Assembly: GCF_000283155.1 (NCBI RefSeq)
Contig: NW_004454216.1
Span: 10,962,600 to 11,026,599 of the forward strand
Source: Ceratotherium simum simum
Taxonomy: Eukaryota > Chordata > Mammalia > Perissodactyla > Rhinocerotidae
Direction: 5' to 3'
DNA: 64,000 nucleotides
Shown here: positions 20,671 through 32,345 of the stretch, piece after piece
Position numbering within the stretch: the stretch's first letter is position 1
Layout: every line of letters starts with the position of its first letter
Notes under the pieces: generated by a model
What the model saw: only the letters and a program-made list of their open reading frames with translations
Databases searched by the model: none
Told to the model about the DNA's origin: nothing
Translations under genes and position numbers: made by a program

Positions 20671-21333
20671 ATTTTATTTTATTTTTTGTTTATTGCAGTA
20701 ACATTGGTTTATAGTATTGTATAAATTTCAGGTGCACATCATTATATTTCTATTTCTGCATAGATTACATCATGTTCTCATGTTCACCACTCAAATACTA
20801 ATTACAACCCATCACCACACACATGTGCCTAATTATCCTTTTCGCCCTCCTCCCTCTCCCCTTCCCCTCTGGTAACCACCAATCCAATCTCTGTCTCTAC
20901 GTGTTTGTTTGTTGTTATTATCTACTACTTAATGAATGAGATCATACGGTATTTCACCTTCTCCCTCTGACTTATTTCACTTTGCATAACACCCTCAATG
21001 TCCATCCATGTTGTCACAAATGGCTGGATTTCATCTTTTCTTATGGCTGAGTAGTATTCCATTGCGTATATATACACCACATTTTCTTTATCCATTCGTC
21101 CCTTGATGGGCACTTAGGTTGCTTCCAAGTCTTGGCTATTGTAATAATGCAATGAACACAGGGGTGCATGTCTCTTTACGCATTGGTGTTTTCATGTTCT
21201 TTGGATAAATACCCAGCAGTGGAATAGCTGGATCGTATGGTAGTTCTATCCTTAATTTTTTGAGGACTCTCCACACTGTTTTCCATAGTGGCTGTACCAG
21301 TTTGCACTCCCACCAGCAGTGTATGACAGTTTC
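20671..21333 (-). mobile_element. L1 LINE 3' end, 5' truncated
   Basis: It begins with a (ATTTT)n/T-rich tail (complement of the poly-A) and the same 3' UTR found at 1-169. It continues back into the ORF2 C-terminus, seen as minus frames at 20925-21113 (EYYSAIRKDEIQPFVTTWMD) and 21136-21342 ([20 protein letters not shown]). The flanks AGGAACAATTT (about 20660-20670) and AGGAGCAAATTT (about 21335-21346) could be a worn target duplication. Confidence 0.92.
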
Positions 21334-21689
21334 AAGGAGCAAATTTAAAGGAGAGATTTACAGCATTCTTACAGAAATGCTGAAAATGAGATACTCTTAA
21401 AATCTAAGATAGAACGATTACACTAAATTCCATATCTATGAATCCATGTTCTTGTAAACCCCAAAATGCCCTCATGTTGAACAAAATTCTAAATTCAAGA
21501 TTCATATGAATAAGAAATTTAGATAAGGAAAAGCAGTTTTCAAAGGACTTGCACAATAAGAAGTCAAGATGGAAAGTGCATATGTAAGGTGTCATCAAAA
21601 TGCTAACATAAAGCGTAGGAATATATATAACCAGAGATCCATACTTTAAATATCACTATCATATAGTCTGTAAGAAGAGTTTTAGGTCA

Positions 21690-21835
21690 GAGACTTACAG
21701 ACTAGAAGTAGCGTCGTCACCTTTTACTCTGTCACCCTCTCTCAGCAACTCAACCTCCTCTTCTGTAAAATGGTGGTACAAATCTTTCTTTCTCTTAACA
21801 GGTTGTTATGAAGAAAAATTAAAGATAGTTTTTAA
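21690..21835 (+). repeat. MIR SINE fragment
   Basis: ACTAGAAGTAGCGTCGTCACCTTTTACTCTG is uncertain, but CAACTCAACCTCCTCTTCTGTAAAATGGTGGTACAAATC and ACAGGTTGTTATGAAGAAAAATTAAAG follow the MIR core. Confidence 0.6.
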
Positions 21836-23799
21836 ATGCAATTTTATCTCTTTCAAGAATCTGCAGAAATAAAGACCAAGTGTTCAACTATACATGGTTG
21901 TGAATTTGTTACTCCGTTTTTCTCCAAGTTACTAATTGCTCAAAAATGGCTAAGCAAGGCTGCTCAGTTAGGAAATGGCAGACTTTTCTGCTTTATTGAT
22001 CTGTTTCCGATCTGAACTGAGCCGGGCTGGTGCATTCTTGTTGTTAATGGCACATTTTAACAGATTTTATTTAACTAACTCAATCAAGAGCTCATTACTT
22101 CCCAATTTGGATTTGAAAATAAGTGGTGGAACAGGGATCTTGGGAGTTTAGACACCTGAGCTTCCTCATTAGCTAGAGTAAAAGACAGGTAGGTAATTTT
22201 ATGAACCAAATACACCCAATTTTTACAGCTAATCATCACAAAGTCTATTTTCTATTCTTTGCCAGCGTGGGAGTATTAGAGTAACTTAATCGAAGCTAAA
22301 CTGGATTCCTTTTTGTGCAGTGTCACCTGTGGGTATCTATTTGTGTCTATGGATGTGAGGGAGGGGTTTTAATTTTGTGATTGAAGGAGGAAGGGGACGT
22401 GTTATTGTTGTTTATATTGACGAAAGAGACAGACATTGTGTTTTTCCCCTAACTGAACTGACTCACCAGCTTTAAAACCTCTCTTAAAGGATAGTCACGG
22501 GTAGAAACTTACAGTTATGTTCACAGAAGACGTTATGAGACTGAGCTTATTCAGTGCTGCTTTGAGGTCCAACTGAGAGTTAAAGAAGAGAAACAGAAGA
22601 AAGTACTTGCACCTAGAAGACTCCAATCTCAGAGGCAGTGGTGGGACAATCAGACATGTCGGGAATCAGCACGAGCACACAAGAACTTGTACCCTAGAGC
22701 ACATGAGATGCCACCGTGCTGGAGACATCTGACGTTACTGAGAGAGACTTAATATTTGGGAGTAGACTGAGGCCCTACAAAATGGTTTGGGTATTGGAGA
22801 AATTGAGATTTAGATGTTAATGTTAATGGTATTATATACGTTCTTACAGTGAAACCAATTGTGTATACCCAACCTATTTACATATGCAAACTGCATCTAT
22901 TCCGATGTATCTTCTAATATTTATCCAGCAACAATCCAATAATCCATTTCAAGCAGAAACTATACATACTCATTTTTATATATAGGCCAAATCCTTTTAG
23001 CTGGAGTGAAACTCTGTTTCTGTCCCATTAAGACTCCACTTAGATCAATACAAGTATTGAATTTTATGCAAACATAGTGGCTACTGTGGATATTTAATAT
23101 TTTAGGTAAATAGGTCATCTTTATAAATACCAAAGTGATATTAACCATTTTGAGGCTGGGGACTATATAAGAAAAGGTGATTACTGTTAAAGAATGTTTG
23201 AGTTGTAGGAAACCCCGGCTGCAGCAGAATTTGTAATTTCTTAAGACCACCCAGCGGATAAAGCCTGTCCTGTGTTTGTGAAATTCTCCAACCGTAAAAG
23301 CTGAAAATGCCAACCATTCACCGTCCTGCATTCTTTGCAATGAGGACCTGAGCATATGACCTAGGCTCTGCGAATCAGACTCGGTGGCACTGGATCTCTA
23401 CTAGTAAAAAAATGACACAAAGAAGTGGAGACGATGCTCTCTGTTGGCTAAAAGAGCTGCTTGCAAAGCTCAAGTCCCCGGCTGAACACCAGTAGGGGTC
23501 TAGCTGCCAGGGTTCTAGTTCTCGGTAATAGTGGCTGCGTGGTTTTCATCTGACCACTTTCTCCTGGCTGAATAAGTCTACTCCAAGTTTTCCAATCCTC
23601 TTTGAGCATCCAATATGCTTTTACTAAATTCCTTTTCTGTCACTTGCAGCAGACGACTCTGATTAATAAACTTGGGAGTTAGGAAATTTCTTAATAGTTT
23701 AAAAACTGTTAAATATTATTTATTATCTATTAAGCTGGACATGCTTTTCTACCAGACGGCAACATAGTTCCCTTAATCCTTTTATTAATATCTCAGCCA
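21836..23799. other. unassigned sequence with a 131-codon minus-strand frame
   Basis: Nearly 2 kb with no repeat I can name. A minus-strand frame at 22960-23355 encodes 131 residues, basic with a hydrophobic middle. I recognise no family and the frame has no exon-like borders that I trust. Confidence 0.4.
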
Positions 23800-23975
23800 A
23801 ATGTCACCTTATCAGAGAACCTTTTTCTGACCAACTTGTCTAAAAAGCACCCCCTATCCATTCCACCCCTTCAAGCCCTGCTGGATATTTCTTGATCTCA
23901 TTTCCTCTGATTTCATATGATTCTGTTCATTGTCATATTCCCCCACTGGTACATAAGATCTAAAATAGCATGGAT
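23800..23975 (+). repeat. L2 LINE 3' end
   Basis: Sense L2 3' motifs: CAGCCAAATGTCACCTTATCAGAGAACCTTTTTCTGACCAACTTGTCTAAAA, then TTCATTGTCATATTCCCCCACTGGTACATAAGATC. Confidence 0.75.
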
Positions 23976-24799
23976 GTGCTATGGGCTACAGTTTTCTATC
24001 AGTTCCTTCTCTGCAGCCTTTTCTTTTTTCATACTTTACAGTTAGGGCTTGTAGGAAAGGCAATTACATTCTAATATACTGTGTGGCCGTCTCCTTGTAT
24101 CAACTACTCAAGTAGCTGTTGCAATTTGTAATTTCTTTAAAAACCAACATCAGATGTAATATGGGAAATTAAGCATTATGAAAGCAATTTGACATAATCG
24201 TAAAATCAGAGAAGTTAATGATCATGCATTCCTGGAATATTGAGTGTTTGTATACGGACTTAATCCATGTTTTTTTAAAAAAGGACGATATAAATGCTTG
24301 CCTCTCCCCTCTATTATTCTGGTGTCATTTTTAATATATGTACATAATTCAAAGTACTATTAAGCTGAATTACTAAAGCAAAAACACCACTGTTGGCATC
24401 TTGTGTTAAAGGTTTTTAGGTTATTTTACATATTGAAGGATATTAGTAGTGGCCCAATTGTTTTAGTGAAGAGAAGTTTCTGTCCAATATAATCTCCCAA
24501 GTAAGGGATAGTGTGTGGCAAATCCACACGCTGATGATTAGATCCGCCTCTTGTACAACTGTACCACCCCCCAAATTTTTCTGAAGAGCTCAGATATTTC
24601 ACAATTTTTAAATTGCAAAATTTTAATGTAAGCAAGCAAAACCCCCAACAGCACAGGAGGGGTGACAGGGTCTCATCTCAAACCTGAGCAAGGCCCCTCA
24701 TGGGTCGTGATCGCTCAGCCTGTTGTCACTGTCAGGTAAGTGCTTTGACACGGTGTAGGCAGCACGAGGTGTGGTTGTTCAGAGAGGGGCGGCTGCAGT
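23976..24799. other. unassigned sequence
   Basis: No gene or repeat was recognised. The 69-codon minus frame at 24426-24635 has no family signature. Confidence 0.4.
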
Positions 24800-24800
24800 C

Positions 24801-24950
24801 TTGGGAAGAGCACTTGGTGGGGTTCGGAGATCTCAGTCTGAATTCTGGCTCTTCCCCTATCTAGCTGTGTGATTATGGGCTTCAGTTTTCTCAGCCAAAA
24901 AACAGGGAAGTCGAATTCCTTCTTATTCTGAAATTCTAGGAGTTTTTCAG
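24801..24950 (+). repeat. MIR SINE
   Basis: Sense MIR order: CAGTCTGAATTCTGGCTCTTCCCCTATCTAGCTGTGTGATTATGGGC, TTCAGTTTTCTCAGCCAAAAAACAGGG. The 3' part is replaced by unrelated sequence. Confidence 0.75.
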
Positions 24951-25860
24951 AGTCTGGAGAGAAGATGAGATGTTTGCTTTAAGAAGAATAATACCAAAAC
25001 CGATTCCCGGCCAGTGAATTAAAGCTCGTTGTACAGAATTTCCTTCTCTGGGTTTGGTAATTCAGTGGCCCTTGAACTTCAGTCGTGATGCAATCATGGT
25101 AATCAAACACAGAGCTCCTCCAGGAGATAGAAAATGAGGGAGTGCCATCGTGTTTGGCTAATCCTTGCCCATGGCCTGTCCGACTGTCTCCTGAATAAAA
25201 GATGGCAACATTGTGGACAAAATGGAAAGAGAAGACACTGCTGACCTGGCAAAGGTTTCAGAAGCTCTAGAGCACTTGAGAGGCTAATTGTTCTCCATGG
25301 GTTTTTCTAGCTTCCTTTCCAAGCACACTCCTGTCTATGCTTGTAGCTTGCACTTTGTTCTCACTCACCAATCAGAAAGAGGTGGGACGGTGCAGCTAGA
25401 ATACCTCTTGCTTATTGACCCGAATTGAAGATGGCAGGTGAAAAATCAACCGTTTGTATTTCTCACATAAAGTTAGTAAGTGCAAAAGCTTTCCTGTCCA
25501 CAGGCAAAGCTCTAAATTGTGCATCAACAGGGTGATAAATAGATATGAGTATAGAAACCTCAGAAACTTTCTATAGGCCTCAAATGTCCATGTCTGCAGG
25601 CAGGTTATAGCATCAAATATCCTAGTGGTGGCTGGCGTTGGAATTTCAGATCATTTTTTAAAGTAACATAATAGTCCTCAGAGCGCTCAACCAGGTATCT
25701 AAATAAACTGAAGCCTATTTTTTATCTCCAGGTCTTACCTTACATGGGCATCGTTGAAAGAAACACGTCTGCCATAGGTTGTGGTTCATTGCAAAGCTAT
25801 GGTGAAGAAACATGTGTTAAGGCAGGAAAAAGTTGATTTTGGCTTTTCCTTCCTATGGAG
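24951..25860. other. unassigned sequence
   Basis: About 900 bp of relatively GC-balanced sequence with no repeat or gene recognised. Confidence 0.4.
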
Positions 25861-26043
25861 CAGTGATATGCAAATATGACTGCCCGTTGGAATCACCCGG
25901 ACAGTTATTAAAAAAAAAAAAAGCTGTTGCCTGGGCTCTACTCCTAGATATCCTGATTTAATTGGTCCAGATGCTATCTGGGCATCTGCATTTTCAGAGC
26001 GCTTCCAGAGAGTCGAATGCGTAGCCAGGACTGAGAACCTCTG
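25861..26043. mobile_element. hAT-Charlie non-autonomous element (MER5-like)
   Basis: The start CAGTGATATGCAA and end CTGAGAACCTCTG are worn inverted repeats of the CAGTGGTTCTCAA type. The interior has TTGGAATCACCCGGACAGTTATTAAAAA, CCTAGATATCCTGATTTAATTGGTCC and CTGGGCATCTGCATTTTCAGAGCGCTTCC, as in this hAT group. A 13-A run at about 25910-25922 sits inside. Confidence 0.75.
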
Positions 26044-26999
26044 CTTGTCAAGGCTGCCAGCGAAGGAACCAGTGGGTCCTTTCTGTGACTATTAGCTTGG
26101 ACGTGGGACACCTGTTTACTAAGAAATTGGGCTAAGGCAGCCATTCATTCTGTTCAGAGCACAAAATCACATTCAGCTGTTAATGGCTTTTTGCAGCACT
26201 GATCTACGCTGGATTCAAACCAGCAATGACTTTCATTTTCCGTTGCCTGTAATTAAGGATGTCTGCCACCACCATAATCCAGTTTGGGGCTTGATTAATT
26301 CTCATAATTACCACATGCATTTTTGCAGCCATAGAAAAAGAAGGTCTAGGCCACCAAAATGAGATAGAGCCATGATGGCCAAAAATACATAACAATAATA
26401 TTTTGTACTTATTTCATGTTTAATCATTATTTTTTACACTCTTGACATTCATTAACTAATGATTCCATATGATGTCCTGGGGAAGTAATGCAGAATTATT
26501 ATTTGTATTTTATGTCAGTCAGTGGGGCAGAAAAGTATTTTGTCAGGTCTTAGGAGTTGTAATTTTTAAATCCTTTGGTGCATGATTAAGCTTGTGGCTT
26601 CCCTTTCAAGAAGAGAGCAATATCAGGGTTGTGATGACTCAAGAGACAGCAAAACTTGTGCTGATCTCAATAAATAACCTCTATCAAAGTGGACAAATTA
26701 ATGATGCATTTTATCACCAGCTCATCATTATGGTCCACTTTCCCTTGCAGGGTCCACTAGTTATCTCTATGGGATTTTAAAAGTCTCTATGTCCAGGGAA
26801 AAAAGCCAGACTCTTTTCACCTAAACGATAATTCAAATGTTGCACTCAAAAAGCAGAGAATATTATTTTTAAAGTTTCAGGCCTTATAGGGGAAGAAAGG
26901 AAATTTCCTGATTTTCCAACTTCCAACTCCCAGTTTCAGCATTCCCCAGTCTCACTTCCAACCCCAAGGGACTGAACATGTAATATTTTTATCAGGTCC
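26044..26999. other. unassigned sequence
   Basis: No repeat or gene was recognised. Short frames at 26204-26395 (minus) and 26592-26780 (plus) are unremarkable. Confidence 0.4.
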
Positions 27000-27205
27000 C
27001 ATTTATTGGGTGCTTACCATGCCCCACACTGTGGTACATACCTTCACATACTGTAACACATCTGCTCACAAATTGTCCCATCGGTAGTGGTTGTTATCCC
27101 CTCCCCACTTTATGGAGAAGAAAACTAAAGCTCAGAGAAAAGAGGAAACTAGTACAAAAGGTAACCGATAGGAACAGGATTAAAGCCCAGCTCTGCCCAC
27201 CTCCA
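27000..27205 (-). repeat. MIR SINE
   Basis: Antisense MIR order: CCATTTATTGGGTGCTTACCATGCCCCACACTGTGG, TTATCCCCTCCCCACTTTATGGAGAAGAAAACTAAAGCTCAGAGA, AGGATTAAAGCCCAGCTCTGCCCACCTCC. Confidence 0.85.
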
Positions 27206-27884
27206 GACACCTAAAAGCAAAACACAACAAAACAAAAAATAACCCTGTAGATATTGTTCAAGGTTATCTTTGGGATTCCTTATCTCTCTTTCTAAATATT
27301 CCCTCAGCCAATTCCCTCCACTGCAGTGACCCATCTTGTGTCTGAAACAGACTTTTCTCCTCCCAAAGAAGCTCATTTGACATGCTTTTCTGTCAGATCC
27401 CACAAGCTGGCTAAAACCAGCCCGTTACAGCCGAGAAACGAACCATCGTGCAGTCCCTGCTTCATCCCTGGATTCTAGTGGCTCACAATGTCTGTCCATC
27501 ATTTCCTTTTAGTGTTGATTCTATTTCTGCCATTGCTACTTTTAGTCCAGGCTCTAGAACAACAGTCTCGCATCACTCTCACCATCTCCTGCCCAACTGA
27601 TGATTGTTGCTGGACCAATAATCCCCAAATGCTACCTTTGGGGTGCAATTTTCTGACTCAAAAGCTTTCCATGGATCCTCATTTCCTATCATAGCAACTC
27701 TAAACTTTTGCATCTGGCTTTCAGTGCATCTCATATTATTTCTTCACATTATTAACATGATTTCCATCTCCTGTTCAATTTAACTTCAGCTTTATTAAGA
27801 TCTCACAGGTTGTCATTAGACTTATTATTCATTGTTAGATCTGATAATTAATGAATTACTAATTAGTTACAAATTTGACTAATT
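27206..27884. other. unassigned sequence
   Basis: A 68-codon plus frame at 27488-27694 begins with a strongly hydrophobic stretch resembling a signal peptide (LLVLILFLPLLLLVQAL), but the remainder has no family and no splice context. Nothing else was recognised. Confidence 0.4.
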
Positions 27885-28229
27885 GTGGATGGTACACAGG
27901 ATTGTCCAGTGAATGATCATGGACGATTTTCTCCGAGTTGCCTGGCAATGAGCAAGAAGGGACCAATGACTCCTACTTCCAGTGAAAAAAGCTGCTCGTC
28001 AACTCCACGTCCTCCAAGGTTTCCAGGTGATGGACAGCAAGGCATTCTCGGGATCTCTCCAATAAACCTTACTCAAGCTCAAGTGATTTGGTCCCTGAAC
28101 TCAGACTGTTCCTCTTACAGGGCTACTCCCATAGTTGCCCTACATGAGGAGAGCAACATGAGCTGGGGTCGCTCTCCTAGACAGCAGACTCGGTGCATAC
28201 AGCTGTCCCTGACTCAAACTTGCCTCTGA
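27885..28229 (+). other. 114-codon frame of unknown status, not repeat-derived
   Basis: I do not recognise this protein. The frame runs from ATG at 27885 to TGA at 28227-28229. Residues 24-50 are Ser/Pro/Lys rich (KKGPMTPTSSEKSCSSTP), the rest is polar and not low complexity, and base composition is more balanced than in the flanks. No known repeat overlaps it. An in-frame segment LGISPINLTQAQVIWS follows. It could be a chance frame, a retrocopy fragment, or an unannotated exon. No polyadenylation signal or poly-A tail lies close downstream, which weakens the retrocopy idea. Confidence 0.25.
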
Positions 28230-28844
28230 GCAGGATGCTGTGCGAATGAAGACTGTTGGTATCAGCAGATTTTTAATGGAGAAATGGGCATGGTCTCTCT
28301 CAATAATTCAAAACATCAGATGATTCATAGTTGAAGACCTCAGAAACTTTGTACCATCCAAGAACTATCCAAAATCAGTTTAGATTAGGACAGAAAGGTG
28401 AACTCTATTGATTTACAAGACTGTGTAGTTTCTGTACACAGAAGTCTTTTGGGACTTCACACAGATGGCAGCTTCTGACTTATAGCAGGTTTACTTCCCA
28501 GCAGGTTCAAGCGTACAGTTTCCAATTCAGAAAGTCAAAAAGAAGGGACGTTGAGTAGTAAACAAAAAGAAAGGCAAAGCAATAAGAAAATGGAGTTCCT
28601 GATTATCTTAAACCTAAAACTCACGGGATCTACAAGAGCTAGAGCAACAAGAAAGGAGAGAGAGAGCGACATCAAGAGAGAGGAAGAGAGGGAGATTCAT
28701 TTCAGATCATATTGTAGTGAATGAGGCAGAAAAGTTGACAGTGACAGTTGACAGTCTATATACTGATAACATATAGAGCGCCATCCAGTAGATTATAACA
28801 CAAAGGTGATACAGAAAGAATAGAAACAACAGCAATAATAGGAA
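28230..28844. other. unassigned sequence with a GA-rich patch
   Basis: No gene or interspersed repeat was recognised. A purine-rich GAGA patch lies at about 28650-28695. Confidence 0.45.
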
Positions 28845-29150
28845 ACACATATTTATTGAGGGCAAACTGTGCACCAGACGGGACGTAAATACTTTCTATG
28901 GATTATGTCATTTAATCTTTAAAACAAATCTATATGATAGACGGTGCTTTTTAAATTTGTTGTTGGTAAGGAAACTGCGGTTCAAAGAGCTTAAGTCTTT
29001 TGTGTAAGTTTTTGAATCAAGAAAAAATATTAAAGGGATGAGGGGCGACAAGTAATTTACCCACAGTCACACAAATAGCAAATGGCAGAGGCAGGATTCG
29101 AATCCAGCTCTTTTGACTCCGGATCACACGCTTCTAGCCAATATACAAAC
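28845..29150 (-). repeat. MIR SINE, interrupted
   Basis: Antisense MIR: CATATTTATTGAGGGCAAACTGTGCACCAGACGGG, TATGTCATTTAATCTTTAAAACAAATC, GTAAGGAAACTGCGGTTCAAAGAGC, then about 60 unrelated bases (28995-29050), then AAGTAATTTACCCACAGTCACACAAATAGCAAATGGCAGAGGCAGGATTCGAATCCAGC. The GGTTCGAATCC-type box B is intact in complement. Confidence 0.85.
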
Positions 29151-29619
29151 ACAGGCTAATTTACTGGACCTACATTGCAACTACGACCTCCTAGATATAT
29201 ATTCTTCCTGTACCACAGACACCCACTGGGAGTTGTCCCTGATCCTCTAGTTTGCAAGTTGTGTGGGAAAGAATAGATAAATGGATTTGACACGAGAAGC
29301 AGGGTTGCCACGGTCCTTCACCTTTGGTTAATTAGGAGCAAGCACGAAGGACAGAGAGATGCTTAGAGTATTGGAAAGAAATCAGATGCAACTGTTCAGA
29401 GTTACAGAACCCCCTGCCGTGCAGATGGGCTGTGACACCAATGCCACAGGGAGGGCAGAGCTCAGTGCTCCCGGGACTTCTACTGATGTAGCATCCCAAG
29501 CAGCTTTTAAATCGAGAGGTTTTCTTCCTAAACCGTGAATAAAGGAAAGCCAGAAAATAGAAAAGGAAAGCCATAAAATGTCTGAAAATGAGGTTTTATT
29601 TAATGTCTGCAGTCAGACA
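29151..29619. other. unassigned sequence
   Basis: No gene or repeat was recognised. The 80-codon minus frame at 29332-29574 has no family signature. Confidence 0.4.
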
Positions 29620-29790
29620 GGCAGACTGCTGGTTAACAAATATTTATGAAGAGCCTGATCTTGACAAGGATCACTGAGAGCTATGGAGAATAGAAAAATA
29701 TATAAAGTACAGGCTGTCCTCAAGGAGCTTACAGCTAGGGAGACGTCACATGGCACAATGCACCAAACTGTGCACAGTGTGAAGACCTAA
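29620..29790 (-). repeat. L2 3'-end fragment
   Basis: GGTTAACAAATATTTATGAAGAGCCTGATC and CTGTCCTCAAGGAGCTTACAGCTAGGGAGAC follow the antisense L2 3' end. Confidence 0.6.
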
Positions 29791-29867
29791 TAATCCAATA
29801 AGGTTCGTGAATCCATTTGATCCCTTTGATGCTCCAGTGCACGCATAGCATCCTTAGTGCACACACA

Positions 29868-29918
29868 CCTACCTGGCTTCACTTAGTAATGTCTGTTAAA
29901 CACACTAAGCCAGGTAGG
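29868..29918. repeat. 12-bp perfect inverted repeat (hairpin potential)
   Basis: CCTACCTGGCTT (29868-29879) and AAGCCAGGTAGG (29907-29918) are exact complements separated by 27 nt. No transposon context was recognised and no T-run follows the arm, so a polymerase III or bacterial-type terminator role is not supported. Confidence 0.7.
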
Positions 29919-30584
29919 CATCCTTGTTTCCAGGAATAATGAACTGTAATATCATAAATTAGGATATGATTTTCCTTCCTTTCATTGTTTTCTCTAAAGT
30001 GCCATAGATAAAGAAAGATCATTTTAAGCAAAGCTTAAATCAATCTTGCAATTAGTTTAAAATCATTCAGGCCACGGATGTATCCTCTCAATTCATCTTT
30101 ATCAGCTATACACCTCATAATTTCTCCAATCAACTCACTTCCTTTTTCTACTCCTTAAATCATAAATGCAATATTGATGAGAAAAAGGATATTCATACAC
30201 TCCTACGCTGTGAGGAAATACTCCTGTAGCTTCTCTCACAAATAAAAAAACTGGGATATCAAAATTTTAAAAATCCAGAAGGGCAAGGGCTGGTTTTTGC
30301 TGGTTGGCTTTTATTAGGGTCCCTGTGATTTATTTTAGGTTATGGGCATTTGAATGAGGACATAATTTCATGGCTTTCTCTGGAAAAGAGTAGATTTAGC
30401 CAAGAATTGAAATTACCATGTAAATTTTCATGAATCTACGGGGTCAAACCTCCAAAGAAACAAGGTTACTAGGGAGACCTCACTATAGGACCAGCACACT
30501 GCTGCAAAGAGACACACAAACCAAAAGCCACAAAAAAAACTCGTCATAAGGGAAACATTTATTAAGTTATGACTAAAGCTTCCC
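29919..30584. other. unassigned sequence
   Basis: No gene or repeat was recognised. Confidence 0.4.
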
Positions 30585-30785
30585 ATTCACTGTGTGTCTG
30601 CTCTATGCCAGATACTGTGTTAACTGCTTTGCACTGTGTTTAGCGTGTTACAGGCTCTTGATAACTATTAGTTGATTTAACATCTTATTTTTAACCTTCA
30701 CAAAAAAACCTGCATGTAGTTTTTATTAGTTCCAATTTCTATCTGAGAAAATCAGGTCAAATAGCTAATAAATAATGTCTAAGCA
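30585..30785 (-). repeat. MIR SINE
   Basis: Antisense MIR with insertions: GTGTCTGCTCTATGCCAGATACTGTGTTAACTGC, TTATTAGTTCCAATTTCTATCTGAGAAAATCAGGTCAAATAGCTAATAAATAATG. Confidence 0.65.
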
Positions 30786-32194
30786 CTTTTCTCTATACTG
30801 AGCTGCCCCTCACCAGGCAAAAGAAATCTGATGATTCTGCATTGAATATAATTTACAAGAAATTGACTTTGTTTTCCGTAATTTGAATGTCCTTAAACTG
30901 GGCTTTTGAAAGACTCTTCTAAATTGCAAGCATATAGAAAATACAAATACATCATTCTGCATGCATAACTGAGTGGTTAAAAATGCAATTACTTGACCTT
31001 CCATTGTTGTGGATTTGCATACACACAATTTTGAGGTTCTTGAACGAGACAGAATAAGACATCAAAAATATTACTTAACTTGATAATTACTATCATAGAA
31101 AACACAATAGTAAAAAATGTATAATTGGATTTCCATTTGAATTAATTTTTAATTATGAAAGCTATATATACATATATATACAGAAAGAGAGAGCGAGAGA
31201 AAAGGAACACTTGCTAAAAGGAAATTCTACATTAAGAGAATGAGAAAAGGTAGATTTGAACACAATTGATACTTGGCTTCTGTAGTCTTTTCTACCTCTA
31301 GCATTTTAGAATATAAATTGCCGACAACGAACAATTATACTCACTTTTCTTTCTTTTCTTTTATTGGAAACAAACTTAACATCCTTTCTTCTTTTTGTTG
31401 CTATTGTTATACCTGTAGTACCCAAAAATCCCCCAAAATTATATCACCATCAATTCTGAGGATCCGTTTAATTGGTGGCAAATCATTATTGGTATTTTCA
31501 TATTGGACATGGAGAAACTACAATAGGGAAAATTTGTGATTGACCAAGATCCTGAATCTAATGAGGAAAACATAAACACAAGAAAACAAAAACAACTTGC
31601 TTCAACATCCAGGATATGTATCCTAAAAATTAAAAGAAGAAATGTTATCTATTACTCTTATTTTTAACATACTGTCATAACTGTGAACTGACAATTACAT
31701 ATCACAACAAATAAGAATAGATATTTCCAATATAAAACAAATTATACATGTATTCTATTTCTACAGCAGTTTGATTTTAAAATATTTATATTAAATCTAA
31801 ACAGAGACAAATCAGATATCAGCCATAATATACTATTAGATTATCTGTATTTGAATTTTATTTACCAGTAATTGAGGTAGAAAGAATATGCATCAATGGA
31901 ATCTATTTATATTCCCTCTACATTATTTGTGATTTGGACTGACCTTAATAAATTATATATTATGAATACATTAGCCCTTAGAAACAAGAATGAAGAGGAA
32001 ATCTATGACCTCGCTTGCTTAAAAGATTCAGTAACTGCCATGGCCACGCCAGTCTGAATGATGGATATTTTAAAATCTTCAGGGAACACACAGCAGAGTC
32101 CTTCATTGAAAGCAACAATGGCTTTACACAAAATCCACCCCATGCAGAGTTCCCGAGCTTTAGCAGACAGCCAGGTATACAGGGGGAAAGACAG
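30786..32194. other. unassigned AT-rich sequence
   Basis: About 1.4 kb. It includes a short TATATACATATATATAC and GAGAGA simple repeat at 31163-31202. Frames at 30810-31028 (minus), 31273-31539 (plus) and 31978-32246 (both strands) show no family. Confidence 0.4.
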
Positions 32195-32345
32195 GGCGTT
32201 GAAAGCAATCAGTCATGGGTTTGAACTTCTCGCTATACATTATTGAACATGGGACCTTGGACAGGTTGTTTCATTGCTCTAAGCCTCAATTTCCTCATTG
32301 GCAAAATGAGGCTAATAACACCAAATTTGAAGAGTTATGATGGGA
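32195..32345 (+). repeat. MIR SINE
   Basis: Sense MIR: AATCAGTCATGGGTTTGAACTTCTCGC, GAACATGGGACCTTGGACAGGTTGTTTCATTGCTCTAAGCCTCAATTTCCTCATTGGCAAAATGAGGCTAATAACA. Confidence 0.88.

Noticed and set aside
22960..23355. 131-codon minus-strand frame
   Set aside because: No recognisable domain, no supporting splice or promoter signals, and AT-rich composition; kept only as part of an unassigned stretch.
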